DNA of 64,000 nucleotides from the NCBI GenBank assembly GCA_002490835.1, contig DKUU01000018.1, forward strand, positions 306,697-370,696, in the 5' to 3' direction. Under the pieces are notes generated by a model. The model did no database searches, was not told the DNA's origin, and saw nothing but the letters and a program-made list of their open reading frames with translations. Both the position numbers and the translations under genes were made by a program. The DNA comes from Lachnospiraceae bacterium UBA7196 (GTDB lineage: Bacteria; Bacillota; Clostridia; Lachnospirales; Lachnospiraceae). Shown here one piece after another: positions 8,713 through 17,125 of the stretch (position 1 is its first letter; every line of letters begins with the position of its first letter).

Positions 8713-10188
8713 ATGCTGTATATTGGAGTGGATTTGGGAACCAGTGCGGTGAAACTGCTTTTGATGGAGGGAAACGGCAGGATCGTTAACATCGTGTCGA
8801 AAGAATATCCCCTTTATTTCCCGCATCCGGGATGGTCGGAGCAGAAACCGGAAGACTGGTATGAGCAGAGTATTGCCGGCATCAAAGAGCTGATTGCAGG
8901 TGTGGATAAGAGTCAGGTGGCGGGCATCAGCTTCGGCGGACAGATGCACGGACTGGTGATCTTGGATGAAAACGACGAGGTGATCCGTCCCGCGATCCTT
9001 TGGAACGACGGAAGGACCACGGAGGAATGCGATTATCTGAATAACGAGATCGGTAAAGATAAGCTGTCCGCTTATACGGCGAATATCTCCTTTACCGGCT
9101 TTACCGCGCCCAAGGTACTGTGGGTAAAGAATAAAGAGCAGGAGAACTTCGCAAGGATCAAAAAGATCATGCTCCCCAAGGATTACATAGCGTACAAGCT
9201 GACCGGCGTACACTGCACGGACGTGTCGGACGCATCGGGCATGCTCCTGTTTGATGTCAAGAACCGCTGCTGGTCGAAGGAAATGTGCGAGATCTGCGGT
9301 GTGAAGGAAGAACAGCTGGCGAAGATCTATGAGAGTTACGAGACGGTAGGCACGGTGCTGCCGGAGATTGCGAAAGAGCTCGGTATTCCCGAAAATGTCA
9401 AGGTGGCTGCGGGCGGCGGCGACAATGCGGCGGCGGCTGTCGGTACCGGTACCGTGGGAGACGGCATGTGCAATATCTCCCTTGGCACCAGCGGCACCAT
9501 CTTTATTTCTTCTAACAAATTCGGCGTGGATAAATTCAATGCGCTTCATGCTTTCGCGCATGCGGACGGCCACTATCATCTGATGGGCTGTATGCTGAGC
9601 GCGGCGTCTTGTAATAAATGGTGGATGGACGATATCATCGGTACAGAAAAATACGCTGATGAGCAGAAGGCGATCACCGACGACAAGCTGGGTGAGAACC
9701 ATGTTTATTTCCTGCCCTATCTGATGGGAGAGCGTTCTCCGCACAACGATCCCGACGCGAGAGGCACTTTCATCGGCATGACCATGGACAGCACGCGTGC
9801 GGATATGACGCAGGCGGTATTGGAGGGCGTAGCCTTTGCCCTGCGTGATTCGCTGGAGGTGGCAAGGTCTCTGGGCATCCATATCGAACGCACGAAGATC
9901 TGCGGCGGCGGCGCAAAGAGCCCGCTGTGGAAGCGTATGATCGCCAATATCATGAATCTGAAAGTAGACGTGATCGAGAGTGAGGAAGGACCCGCTATGG
10001 GCGGCGCGATGCTGGCGGCGGTGGCCTGCGGCGAGTATGCAAACGTTGAGGAAGCGGCGGCGAAGATCGTGAAGATCGTGGACACGGTGGAGCCGGAACC
10101 TGCGCTTGTTGAGAAATATGAGAAGAGATATCAGCAGTTTAAGCAGATATATCCGACCTGTAAGGAGTTGTTTAAGAAGATTAAATAA
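8713..10188 (+). CDS. xylB: FGGY-family carbohydrate kinase, xylulokinase-like
   Basis: A 491-residue cytoplasmic sugar kinase that phosphorylates a ketose with ATP. N-terminal GVDLGTSAVKLLLM is the phosphate-1 motif. SFGGQMHGLVIL and ILWNDGRTTEEC are the usual xylulokinase substrate-site blocks, and LGTSGTIF and KICGGGAKSPLWKRM are the C-terminal FGGY nucleotide-binding motifs. The ribosome site GGAGGG lies eight bases before the ATG. Two genes downstream is an isomerase of the L-fucose/L-arabinose type, so isomerase plus kinase could feed a pentose or deoxyhexose into central metabolism. D-xylulose is the default guess; L-ribulose or L-fuculose cannot be excluded. Confidence 0.88.
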   Translation: MLYIGVDLGTSAVKLLLMEGNGRIVNIVSKEYPLYFPHPGWSEQKPEDWYEQSIAGIKELIAGVDKSQVAGISFGGQMHGLVILDENDEVIRPAILWNDGRTTEECDYLNNEIGKDKLSAYTANISFTGFTAPKVLWVKNKEQENFARIKKIMLPKDYIAYKLTGVHCTDVSDASGMLLFDVKNRCWSKEMCEICGVKEEQLAKIYESYETVGTVLPEIAKELGIPENVKVAAGGGDNAAAAVGTGTVGDGMCNISLGTSGTIFISSNKFGVDKFNALHAFAHADGHYHLMGCMLSAASCNKWWMDDIIGTEKYADEQKAITDDKLGENHVYFLPYLMGERSPHNDPDARGTFIGMTMDSTRADMTQAVLEGVAFALRDSLEVARSLGIHIERTKICGGGAKSPLWKRMIANIMNLKVDVIESEEGPAMGGAMLAAVACGEYANVEEAAAKIVKIVDTVEPEPALVEKYEKRYQQFKQIYPTCKELFKKIK

Positions 10189-10211
10189 CATTGGAAAGGG
10201 TCAGACACTGC

Positions 10212-12515
10212 ATGGATGATCTAAAACATTTGTTATGCCGGAAGAAAAGCATTATCATGATATTGCTGCTTGAGTTAGCCGCAGTCGTACTTTATACAGG
10301 GATAGCAGCGGCAGCTTTTCCAGCACGGGAATGGCAGTTTTATGAGAATGACATGCAGGTGAAACGGCATGGAGGTGTGGAGAACGGCAATTATCTGGAT
10401 TCTTCTTATGAGGATGCGGAGGCTGTCGTCACACCCGTGTTTCAGCTTCCGAAAGGCGTTTATCACATAGAGGCGTCATATGCCCGGCACGGCATTGTGG
10501 TGGCGGGGCTGATTTATGACGAAGCCAGAAACGGCAGGGAACTGGTTGATAATGATGAATTTATTTTAAATCCGGAGAAAGAGACGATCTCTTACCGGGT
10601 CAGGATCGATGAAGATTCCGCGCTGCGCTTTAAGCTGCGGCTGACGGGAGACGCGGTCGATGGAGATTACATCCGGTTTTTGCAGATGCGGATCACCGCT
10701 TCCCGATTATCTTATGGATATCGCGTGTTCTGGTTGGTGTTGCTGTTAGCGTTGTTTGACTTGATCGTTTTTGGATATTTTAAGTATTACGCGAAGTGGG
10801 ATGCGCAGCGTAAGACGATTTTTCTGGTATTGACCGTGACGGCCTTATTTGGCAGCCTTCCGCTGTTCCAGAGCGGGCTGACGGCGGGCGCGGATCTGAC
10901 GTTTCATCTGTCGCGTCTGGAGGGTGTTTACAGAGGGCTTGGCTTTGACGGCGGGAAGTTTCAATTTCCGGTAAGGATACAGCCCGGCTGGCTGGACGGC
11001 TACGGCTACGCGGTTTCCGTCTTTTACGGCGATATCTTTATGTATGTTCCGGCGCTGCTTCGTGCCGTCGGTTTTACGCTGGAAGAAGCCTATAAAGTTT
11101 ATTTGGCTTGTGTTAATACTGCCACAGTTTTTATCGCCTTTTATGCCTTTAAGCGCATGAGTAAAAATGAAATTTCCGCTATGGCGGGGGCCGTTTTGTA
11201 CGCCGGCTGTGCGTATCGGATCGAGCGAATGTACACGGGAATTGTGGGCGGCGTCAGCGGTATGGTATTCTATCCCCTCATCGTGGCGGGGTTTTATCTC
11301 CTCTTTACGGAAGAGACGGAGTCGAAGGAATACAAAAAAATCTGGTTTCTTCTCACAGCCGGATTTACGGGCATTCTGATGACGCATATGCTCAGCTGCC
11401 TGATGTTTGGCGTATATTCGGTTCTGCTGTGCCTTGTGATGTGGAAAAAGGTGTTTCGCAAAAATACATTCATTGCATTGCTGAAGGCCGCAGGGGCAAC
11501 GGCGCTGCTGAACCTATGGTTTCTCGTTCCCCTTCTGCATTACATGGTGAGTGAACGATTAAAGATCAATACCCAAATGGGCGGGAAGGAACAGATCGGC
11601 GATTATTACGCGGCGCTGGCGGATTTTACCCAAGAGGGAAAAAGCTGGTATGAATTGTTTACGGATGCCCGCGTTTTGGGCTTTGCAATCACGCTTGTGC
11701 TTTTAGCGTTTGTTATTACATGGCCGTTGCAGGAAAGGGACGCAAAAAACAGACATATGAGAGTTTTTTCGCTGTTTACCCTGTTTACGCTGGCGGTCTG
11801 TATGGACTTTTTTCCGTATGTCTCCTTGGCGAAAAGAAGTCGTTTGTTCACAAAATTATTAAATACTTTGCAGTATCAGGAACGTTTGGTGGGCATAGCG
11901 GTCGCGATGGCGGCTTGTCTGGCGGCATTGTTTTTGGCGGCAGGTTTGTTTGATAGAAAAAAGCTGATTTGGATAGCGGGTGCGCTTTGCTGTGTCACTT
12001 TGTATCAGGATTTGCAGTTTTTTGCGACGCTGTCTTTCGACCAGATTTATCAGGATGGGATTTCATTAGAATCGAGGACGGATAAAGAACTTTACAGTTA
12101 CGCGGTGGGCAACGGGGAATATCTTCCGGTAGAGACGCAGACTGCGGAGCTGACTTACGGGATAGAAGCCGGAGAAGGGTTGACTGTCGGGCAGACGCAG
12201 AGGGCCGGATTGTCGTTTGCGGCGGACGTTGAAAATACATCGTCAGCGGAAAGTCAGATTCTGTTTCCGATTCTATATTACAGCGGATATCAGGCGAAAG
12301 ATTTGGCCGGCCGCGGGAGGCTGGAAACGGCGATCGGCGATAACGGAAGAGTGGCAGTCACGATTCCGCCCGGCTACAGCGGGACCTTTCAGGTAGGGTT
12401 TTCCGAGCCTTTGCTGTGGAGAGTGGCGGAAGTAATCTCGCTGATTACGCTGGCGGCTGTGGTGATGGCAGCATATGACTTAGGGCGTAAGAAATTTTTT
12501 ATAAAAAATGAATAG
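10212..12515 (+). CDS. Large polytopic membrane protein (PTPS-related/YfhO-like)
   Basis: A 767-residue protein. A single N-terminal membrane segment (about residues 12-32) leads to an extracytoplasmic beta-rich domain to about residue 165. About ten membrane segments follow, then a second extracytoplasmic region and a final helix near the C-terminus. The block ADLTFHLSRLEGVYRGL followed by FPVRIQPGWLDGYGY resembles the membrane domain called 6-pyruvoyl-tetrahydropterin synthase-related, and the overall layout resembles GT-C glycosyltransferases such as YfhO. A TTG frame start at 10191 is possible, but the ATG at 10212 follows a GGAAAGGG site. It may move sugars onto cell-surface polymers; this is inference from topology. 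Confidence 0.6.
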   Translation: MDDLKHLLCRKKSIIMILLLELAAVVLYTGIAAAAFPAREWQFYENDMQVKRHGGVENGNYLDSSYEDAEAVVTPVFQLPKGVYHIEASYARHGIVVAGLIYDEARNGRELVDNDEFILNPEKETISYRVRIDEDSALRFKLRLTGDAVDGDYIRFLQMRITASRLSYGYRVFWLVLLLALFDLIVFGYFKYYAKWDAQRKTIFLVLTVTALFGSLPLFQSGLTAGADLTFHLSRLEGVYRGLGFDGGKFQFPVRIQPGWLDGYGYAVSVFYGDIFMYVPALLRAVGFTLEEAYKVYLACVNTATVFIAFYAFKRMSKNEISAMAGAVLYAGCAYRIERMYTGIVGGVSGMVFYPLIVAGFYLLFTEETESKEYKKIWFLLTAGFTGILMTHMLSCLMFGVYSVLLCLVMWKKVFRKNTFIALLKAAGATALLNLWFLVPLLHYMVSERLKINTQMGGKEQIGDYYAALADFTQEGKSWYELFTDARVLGFAITLVLLAFVITWPLQERDAKNRHMRVFSLFTLFTLAVCMDFFPYVSLAKRSRLFTKLLNTLQYQERLVGIAVAMAACLAALFLAAGLFDRKKLIWIAGALCCVTLYQDLQFFATLSFDQIYQDGISLESRTDKELYSYAVGNGEYLPVETQTAELTYGIEAGEGLTVGQTQRAGLSFAADVENTSSAESQILFPILYYSGYQAKDLAGRGRLETAIGDNGRVAVTIPPGYSGTFQVGFSEPLLWRVAEVISLITLAAVVMAAYDLGRKKFFIKNE

Positions 12516-12530
12516 AGAAAGGAGTTGCAC

Positions 12531-13154
12531 ATGGTAATCAAAAATGTGACAGACCCGTCATTTCGTAAGTATGGCAGGGTCGTGGAGGGGATCGACTTTA
12601 CCGATCTGGTGGAGGCGATCAAGAAGGAGACGCCGCTGCCTGACGGGGTAGCCTATGAGCCGTCCATCGCCGCTTTGGAGGCGACGAAGGCTGCGAAGGA
12701 CTTACAGCGCAGGACCTACGGCGAGCTGCCCATCGAGGTGGGCTACTGCAACGGCCACAACTACAAATTAAATGCGATCGAGTATCACAGAAGCTCGGAG
12801 ATCAATGTGGCGGCTACGGACGCGGTGCTGATCGTGGGGATGCAGCAGGATATCACCGACGATTTCAAGTATGATACCGCTAAGATGGAGGCCTTTCTGG
12901 TGAAGGCAGGCACGGCGGTGGAGATTTACGCGACCACGCTTCACTATGCGCCCTGCAGCGCGGACGAGGGCGGCTTCAAGGTGGGCATCGTCCTTCCGGC
13001 AGGCACGAACTATCCGCTTAAGGAAAAACACGAGGGCTGGGAGGATTCTCTGATCACCGCGCAGAACAAATGGCTGATCGGTCATGCGGAGGGCGGTCTG
13101 GACGCCGGTGCACACATCGGCCTTGTAGGAAAGAATTTAGATATCCGCGAATAA
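12531..13154 (+). CDS. DUF4867-family protein (cupin-like)
   Basis: A 207-residue soluble protein. The sequence resembles the DUF4867 family found in Firmicutes beside sugar isomerases and kinases; the family looks like a ureidoglycolate-lyase-like cupin. Visible features are the conserved QRRTYGELPIEVGYCNGHN block and HYAPCSADEGGFKVGIVLPAGTN, whose His, Cys and Glu residues could bind a metal or sugar. The start is the ATG at 12531 with AAAGGAG six bases upstream; a TTG at 12525 inside that site is discarded. It sits between the membrane protein and the isomerase. The molecular role is unknown; sugar anomer handling or sensing is speculation. Confidence 0.65.
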   Translation: MVIKNVTDPSFRKYGRVVEGIDFTDLVEAIKKETPLPDGVAYEPSIAALEATKAAKDLQRRTYGELPIEVGYCNGHNYKLNAIEYHRSSEINVAATDAVLIVGMQQDITDDFKYDTAKMEAFLVKAGTAVEIYATTLHYAPCSADEGGFKVGIVLPAGTNYPLKEKHEGWEDSLITAQNKWLIGHAEGGLDAGAHIGLVGKNLDIRE

Positions 13155-13156
13155 CT

Positions 13157-13250
13157 AAGCGAGAAGTGCTTCTAAAGACGTCCCGCCATTGGACGGGACG
13201 CCAAGAAACACTAAATCTCGCTTGGGAGAATGCCCAAAGAGGCATTCTCC
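13157..13250 (+). other. Strongly structured intergenic element between DUF4867 and isomerase genes
   Basis: Two adjacent stem-loops fill this gap. The first is a long imperfect hairpin: outer arms AAGCGAGA (13157-13164) and TCTCGCTT (13216-13223), a middle helix of AGTGCTTC with GAAACACT, and an inner CGTCCCG/CGGGACG stem (13179-13185 with 13194-13200). The second is a perfect 10-bp stem GGAGAATGCC/GGCATTCTCC (13225-13250) with a six-base loop. Neither is followed by a T-run, so an mRNA-processing, stability or regulatory role is more likely than simple termination. Confidence 0.55.
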
Positions 13251-13313
13251 GCATGATAAAAAATCGTATCACATACCGGCAGCACCGGTTAAAATAAAAG
13301 GAGGATATAGCAA

Positions 13314-14798
13314 ATGAACAATTTACCCAAAGTGAAAATCGGTATCGTGGCAGTGAGCCGTGACTGTTTCCCGGCTTCTCTCGCGGTCAACAGGAGAAAG
13401 GCTCTGGTGGAGGCCTACACAAAGAAGTATGATGCGTCCGATATCTACGAGTGTCCTGTCTGCATCATCGAGAGCGAGATCGACATGGTCAACGCGTTAA
13501 AGGACATCAAGGAAAACGGCTGTAACGCGCTCTGCGTATACCTTGGCAACTTTGGTCCGGAAATTTCCGAGACCCTGCTTGCAAAGCATTTTGAAGGCCC
13601 CAAGATGTTCGTGGCTGCCGCTGAGGAATCTCAGGGCGATCTGGTTCAGGGCCGCGGCGATGCGTACTGCGGTATGCTCAATGCCAGCTATAACCTGAAA
13701 CTGAGAAACGTAAAGGCATATATTCCGGAGTATCCCGTGGGCGACGCAGAAGACTGCGCTGACATGATCCACGAGTTTGTGCCGATCGCACGCGCTGTTG
13801 CGGCTCTTGCAAACTTAAAGATCATTTCTTTCGGTCCCAGACCGCTTAACTTCCTTGCCTGCAACGCACCGATCAAACAGCTCTACAATCTGGGCGTGGA
13901 GATCGAGGAGAACTCCGAGCTTGACCTGTTCGAGGCATTCAATAAGCACGCGAACGATCCCCGCATCCCCGATGTGGTGAAGGATATGGAAGCGGAACTC
14001 GGCGCCGGCAACAACAAGCCCACCATCCTGCCTAAGCTTGCGCAGTATGAGCTGACCCTGCTTGACTGGGTAGAAGAGCATAAGGGCTATCGCGAGTATG
14101 TGACCCTCACCGGCAAGTGCTGGCCTGCATTCCAGACCCAGTTCGGTTTCGTTCCCTGCTATGTGAACAGCCGTCTGGCAGGCAGAGGGATCCCGGTATC
14201 CTGTGAGGTGGATATCTACGGCACGCTGAGCGAGTTCATCGGTCAGGCAGTCAGCGACGATATCGTGACCCTGCTCGACATCAATAACTCTGTTCCGAAG
14301 GATATGTACAAGGAATCCATCGAGGGTAAATTTGATTACAAGTTTACCGATACCTTCATGGGCTTCCACTGCGGCAATACCTGTTCCAAGAAGCTGTCTA
14401 AGTGCAGCATGGAGTACCAGATGATCATGGCAAGATCCCTGCCTGAGGAAGTGACGCAGGGTACGCTGGAGGGCGATATCGTTCCCGGCAATATCACGTT
14501 CTACCGCCTGCAGAGTACGGCTGACAATATCCTGCGCGCATACGTGGCGGAGGGTGAAGTGCTTCCCGTAGCGACCAAGTCCTTCGGCGGCATCGGCGTA
14601 TTCGCAATTCCGGAAATGGGCAGATTCTACCGTCACGTGCTGATCGAGAAGAATTATCCTCACCACGGCGCGGTTGCGTTCGGTCACCACGGCAAGGCTT
14701 TGTATGAAGTATTCAAGTACATCGGCGTGGATGTGAGCGAGATTGGCTACAACCAGCCTAAGAGCCTGCCTTACCCGACGGAGAATCCCTTCGCATAA
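13314..14798 (+). CDS. L-fucose/L-arabinose isomerase family protein
   Basis: A 494-residue cytoplasmic aldose-ketose isomerase of the L-fucose isomerase-like fold. Such enzymes use a divalent metal, usually Mn2+, held by Glu, Asp and His. Supporting segments include KIGIVAVSRDCFPASLAVNRR at the start, VAAAEESQGDLVQGRGDAYCG, and FMGFHCGNTCSKKL in the C-terminal domain. The AAGGAGG ribosome site lies eight bases before the ATG. Together with the FGGY kinase upstream it would form an isomerase-kinase pair. The subgroup differs from classical FucI (about 590 residues) and AraA, so the physiological sugar is open. Confidence 0.8.
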   Translation: MNNLPKVKIGIVAVSRDCFPASLAVNRRKALVEAYTKKYDASDIYECPVCIIESEIDMVNALKDIKENGCNALCVYLGNFGPEISETLLAKHFEGPKMFVAAAEESQGDLVQGRGDAYCGMLNASYNLKLRNVKAYIPEYPVGDAEDCADMIHEFVPIARAVAALANLKIISFGPRPLNFLACNAPIKQLYNLGVEIEENSELDLFEAFNKHANDPRIPDVVKDMEAELGAGNNKPTILPKLAQYELTLLDWVEEHKGYREYVTLTGKCWPAFQTQFGFVPCYVNSRLAGRGIPVSCEVDIYGTLSEFIGQAVSDDIVTLLDINNSVPKDMYKESIEGKFDYKFTDTFMGFHCGNTCSKKLSKCSMEYQMIMARSLPEEVTQGTLEGDIVPGNITFYRLQSTADNILRAYVAEGEVLPVATKSFGGIGVFAIPEMGRFYRHVLIEKNYPHHGAVAFGHHGKALYEVFKYIGVDVSEIGYNQPKSLPYPTENPFA

Positions 14799-14830
14799 GA
14801 ATCGGATGAGACAAGGTTAAATGGTTTTCA

Positions 14831-14862
14831 GAAACGGCATAGCTTGTGGGCTATGCCGTTTC
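14831..14862 (+). terminator. Perfect 12-bp hairpin after the isomerase gene
   Basis: GAAACGGCATAG pairs exactly with CTATGCCGTTTC across an eight-base loop. It is placed between the isomerase stop and the response-regulator start, where the operon ends. No long T-run follows, so it may act as an imperfect terminator or as an RNA 3'-end stabiliser. Confidence 0.55.
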
Positions 14863-14891
14863 CTGCATGTAGGAAAGGGTATGGAAGTTTT

Positions 14892-15545
14892 ATGGCGGAT
14901 ATTTTATTAGTGGAAGACGATGTTTCCCTATCGGCGGGACTTACTTATGCTTTGGAAAAAGAAGGATACTGCGTGACATCCTGTAGAACGATGGCGGACG
15001 CGCTTGCGAAGATAACGCAGCGGCAGTTTGCTCTCGCGCTGCTGGACATGCAGCTTCCCGACGGGCTTGGCAAAGAAGTGGCTTCCCGATTACAGCCCCA
15101 TCATACGCCGGTCATTTATCTGACTGTCGTCGATGATGAGGATGAGATCGTGCGGTCGCTTGACGGCGGTGCGGCCGATTATATCACCAAACCCTTTCGG
15201 ATGCGGGAGCTTTTGGCGCGGATCAAAAAGGCGCTCAATGAAAAAGAAGGCGGCGATATTTTGAGGATCGGGGAGGCTCTTATCGACGTTGGGGCCGGAA
15301 AAGTCCGTATCAGAGAGCGGGAGATCGATCTGACGGCTCTGGAGTACCGGCTTTTGCTTATTTTTGCGCAAAACCAGTCCCTTCTTTTAAAAAGGGAACA
15401 GATCTTGGAGCGCATTTGGGATATCAGCGGCAATTTTGTCGAGGACAACACGCTGACCGTATATGTCAAGCGGCTGCGTGAAAAATTAGGGGATGCGGTC
15501 AACATTACAACAGTCAGGGGGATCGGTTATCGTGTGGATCAGTAA
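14892..15545 (+). CDS. OmpR-family response regulator
   Basis: A 217-residue DNA-binding regulator. Residues 1-115 form a receiver with the acidic pair in LLVEDD, the phospho-accepting Asp in LLDMQLPD and the Lys in DYITKPF. Residues about 130-217 form a winged helix ending RLREKLG and VRGIGYRV. The frame extends upstream to 14844, but the ATG at 14892 begins right at the conserved first strand. It overlaps the start of a histidine-kinase gene and precedes an ABC transporter, an arrangement typical of antimicrobial-peptide or cell-envelope stress modules (Bce/Van-like). Signal and target are not shown; autoregulation of the downstream transporter is likely. Confidence 0.92.
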   Translation: MADILLVEDDVSLSAGLTYALEKEGYCVTSCRTMADALAKITQRQFALALLDMQLPDGLGKEVASRLQPHHTPVIYLTVVDDEDEIVRSLDGGAADYITKPFRMRELLARIKKALNEKEGGDILRIGEALIDVGAGKVRIREREIDLTALEYRLLLIFAQNQSLLLKREQILERIWDISGNFVEDNTLTVYVKRLREKLGDAVNITTVRGIGYRVDQ

Positions 15546-16356
15546 AAAAGAAGTCTTGTCCCTTTCCGAAGGGATCCGCGCGGCGCTCGACGGGCGGCCC
15601 TTTGACCCGCGCGATCATAAGGAAGGCGCGTTCAGTATCCTGAAAAATGATATTTATACCTTGACGCACTCCGAACAGGAGAGGAGCAGGGTCTTGGAAA
15701 AAGAAAAGGAGCAGTTGGCGGAATCTTTAGCGGATATCTCCCATCAATTAAAAACGCCCATATCGTCGATCCTGCTGATGACGGAACTTATGACCGACGC
15801 CCCCGAAGAAGCGCAGAGGGTATTTCTGCTGCACATCAAAAAAGAAGTCCGCCATATGGAGTGGCTGGTCACCGCGCTCCTAAAGATGGCGAAGCTGGAT
15901 TCTTCCACGGTAAACTTTCAGAAAGAAGAAACGGCGGTGCGCGGCCTGTTAGCTGAGGCGCTTAAATCTGTGGAAATCATTCTGGATATCAGGAGCCAGA
16001 GCGTGCGCCTTGCGCATGATCTGTCCATAGTCTGTGACAAAAAGTGGACGGCGGAAGCGCTCATGAATCTTTTGAAAAATGCCTCGGAGTGTTCTCCGGA
16101 AAACAGCGAGATCGTGGTAGACTGCGGCGAAAATCCGCTCTATGACTGGATATCCGTCACAGATGCGGGGGAAGGTCTGAAAAGGGAACAGCTTTCCCGC
16201 CTGTTCCGTAAATTTGAAAGCTCGCGGAAAGAAGACGGCTATGGGATCGGCCTGCCGCTTGCGCTTTCCATCATGCGCGCGCAAAACGGGGATATCGAGG
16301 TTGCGCCCGGCGGAAAGGGTGTCGGCGCCACTTTTTTTATGAAATTTTATAAATAG
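15532..16356 (+). CDS. Soluble sensor histidine kinase (no membrane segment)
   Basis: A 274-residue kinase starting at GTG 15532, with AGGGGG about eleven bases upstream, overlapping the regulator stop. The H-box is ISHQLKTPI (phospho-accepting His near residue 77). It is followed by the N-box LMNLLKNASE, the G1 motif VTDAGEGL and the G2 motif GYGIGLPLA. Relatives in Clostridia have two membrane helices before the linker that here begins LSLSEGIRAAL; those helices are missing. The protein is therefore predicted to be cytoplasmic, perhaps sensing through the ABC permease as in Bce systems. Partner regulator is the upstream gene. Function is well supported; the signal is unknown. Confidence 0.88.
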   Translation: MWISKKEVLSLSEGIRAALDGRPFDPRDHKEGAFSILKNDIYTLTHSEQERSRVLEKEKEQLAESLADISHQLKTPISSILLMTELMTDAPEEAQRVFLLHIKKEVRHMEWLVTALLKMAKLDSSTVNFQKEETAVRGLLAEALKSVEIILDIRSQSVRLAHDLSIVCDKKWTAEALMNLLKNASECSPENSEIVVDCGENPLYDWISVTDAGEGLKREQLSRLFRKFESSRKEDGYGIGLPLALSIMRAQNGDIEVAPGGKGVGATFFMKFYK

Positions 16357-16370
16357 TCACCGGAGAGTCA

Positions 16371-16402
16371 CTTTTCTTATTTATCATGTGAGGTAAGAAA
16401 AG
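16371..16402 (+). promoter_or_regulatory. Hairpin between kinase and ABC transporter genes
   Basis: CTTTTCTTA (16371-16379) pairs with TAAGAAAAG (16394-16402). A direct GTCAC pair lies just upstream. It separates the two-component genes from the transporter genes and could be an attenuator or the operator for the regulator; no T-run follows. Confidence 0.35.
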
Positions 16403-16441
16403 AGAGGCAGATTGAAAAATCATGCTGGAAAGAGGTGGCGT

Positions 16442-17125
16442 ATGGAAGTCTTAGAAGTAAAGGAACTGACAAAAATCTACGGCAGCGGCGACAATCAGGT
16501 GACAGCTTTAGATCACGTCAGTTTTCAGGTAAAGAAGGGCGAATTTGTCGCTATTGTAGGGGCGTCGGGTTCCGGAAAATCCACGCTCATGAATTTGATG
16601 GGCGGCATTGACAGACCCACATCCGGCACGGTGACGGTTGACGGTCAGCAGATTTTCGGGATGAGTGAAAGCGCGCTGGCGATTTTTAGGCGCAGGAATA
16701 TCGGCATCGTCTATCAATTCTATAATCTGATCCCGAATCTGACTGTGGATGAGAATATCATGCTGCCCTGCCTGTTAGATAACCGCAAGCCTGACGCGCA
16801 GAAGCTCACAAAGATCATAGAAATGACAGGACTGTCACATCGCAGGAACCACCTGCCGGGGGAGCTGTCCGGCGGCCAGCAGCAGAGAGTGTCCGTGGGC
16901 AGGGCGCTCATCAACGATCCGGCCTTTATTCTGGCCGACGAGCCCACCGGAAATTTGGACAGCAAGGCGGGCAGGGAGATCATCGAGCTTTTAACGACAG
17001 CCAACCGAAATGCCAACCAGACGCTGATCCTGATCACACATGACGAAAAGATCGCTTTGCAGGCGGACAGGATCCTGACCATCAGCGATGGGAAGATCAT
17101 CAGAGACGAGGTGATGCGCGTATGA
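16442..17125 (+). CDS. ABC transporter ATP-binding protein (LolD/MacB/Bce type)
   Basis: A 227-residue ATPase. The Walker A is GASGSGKS, the signature is LSGGQQQRVSVGRAL, the Walker B is FILADEPTGNLD, and the switch His lies in LILITHDE. The family energises FtsX-like permeases that remove antimicrobial peptides or move lipoprotein-like cargo. The ATG at 16442 follows GAGGTGG; an upstream frame start at 16412 is less likely. The stop overlaps the permease start (ATGA-type coupling), so the two are made together. The neighbouring two-component genes suggest induction by the transported toxin. Confidence 0.93.
   Translation: MEVLEVKELTKIYGSGDNQVTALDHVSFQVKKGEFVAIVGASGSGKSTLMNLMGGIDRPTSGTVTVDGQQIFGMSESALAIFRRRNIGIVYQFYNLIPNLTVDENIMLPCLLDNRKPDAQKLTKIIEMTGLSHRRNHLPGELSGGQQQRVSVGRALINDPAFILADEPTGNLDSKAGREIIELLTTANRNANQTLILITHDEKIALQADRILTISDGKIIRDEVMRV

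Noticed and set aside
8602..10191. Long open frame antisense to the FGGY kinase (529 codons)
   Set aside because: It mirrors a strongly conserved kinase gene, has His/Arg-rich composition without motifs, and no ribosome site; it results from codon bias on the plus strand.
13815..14690. Open frame antisense to the isomerase gene
   Set aside because: Exact shadow of a conserved gene with no independent signal.
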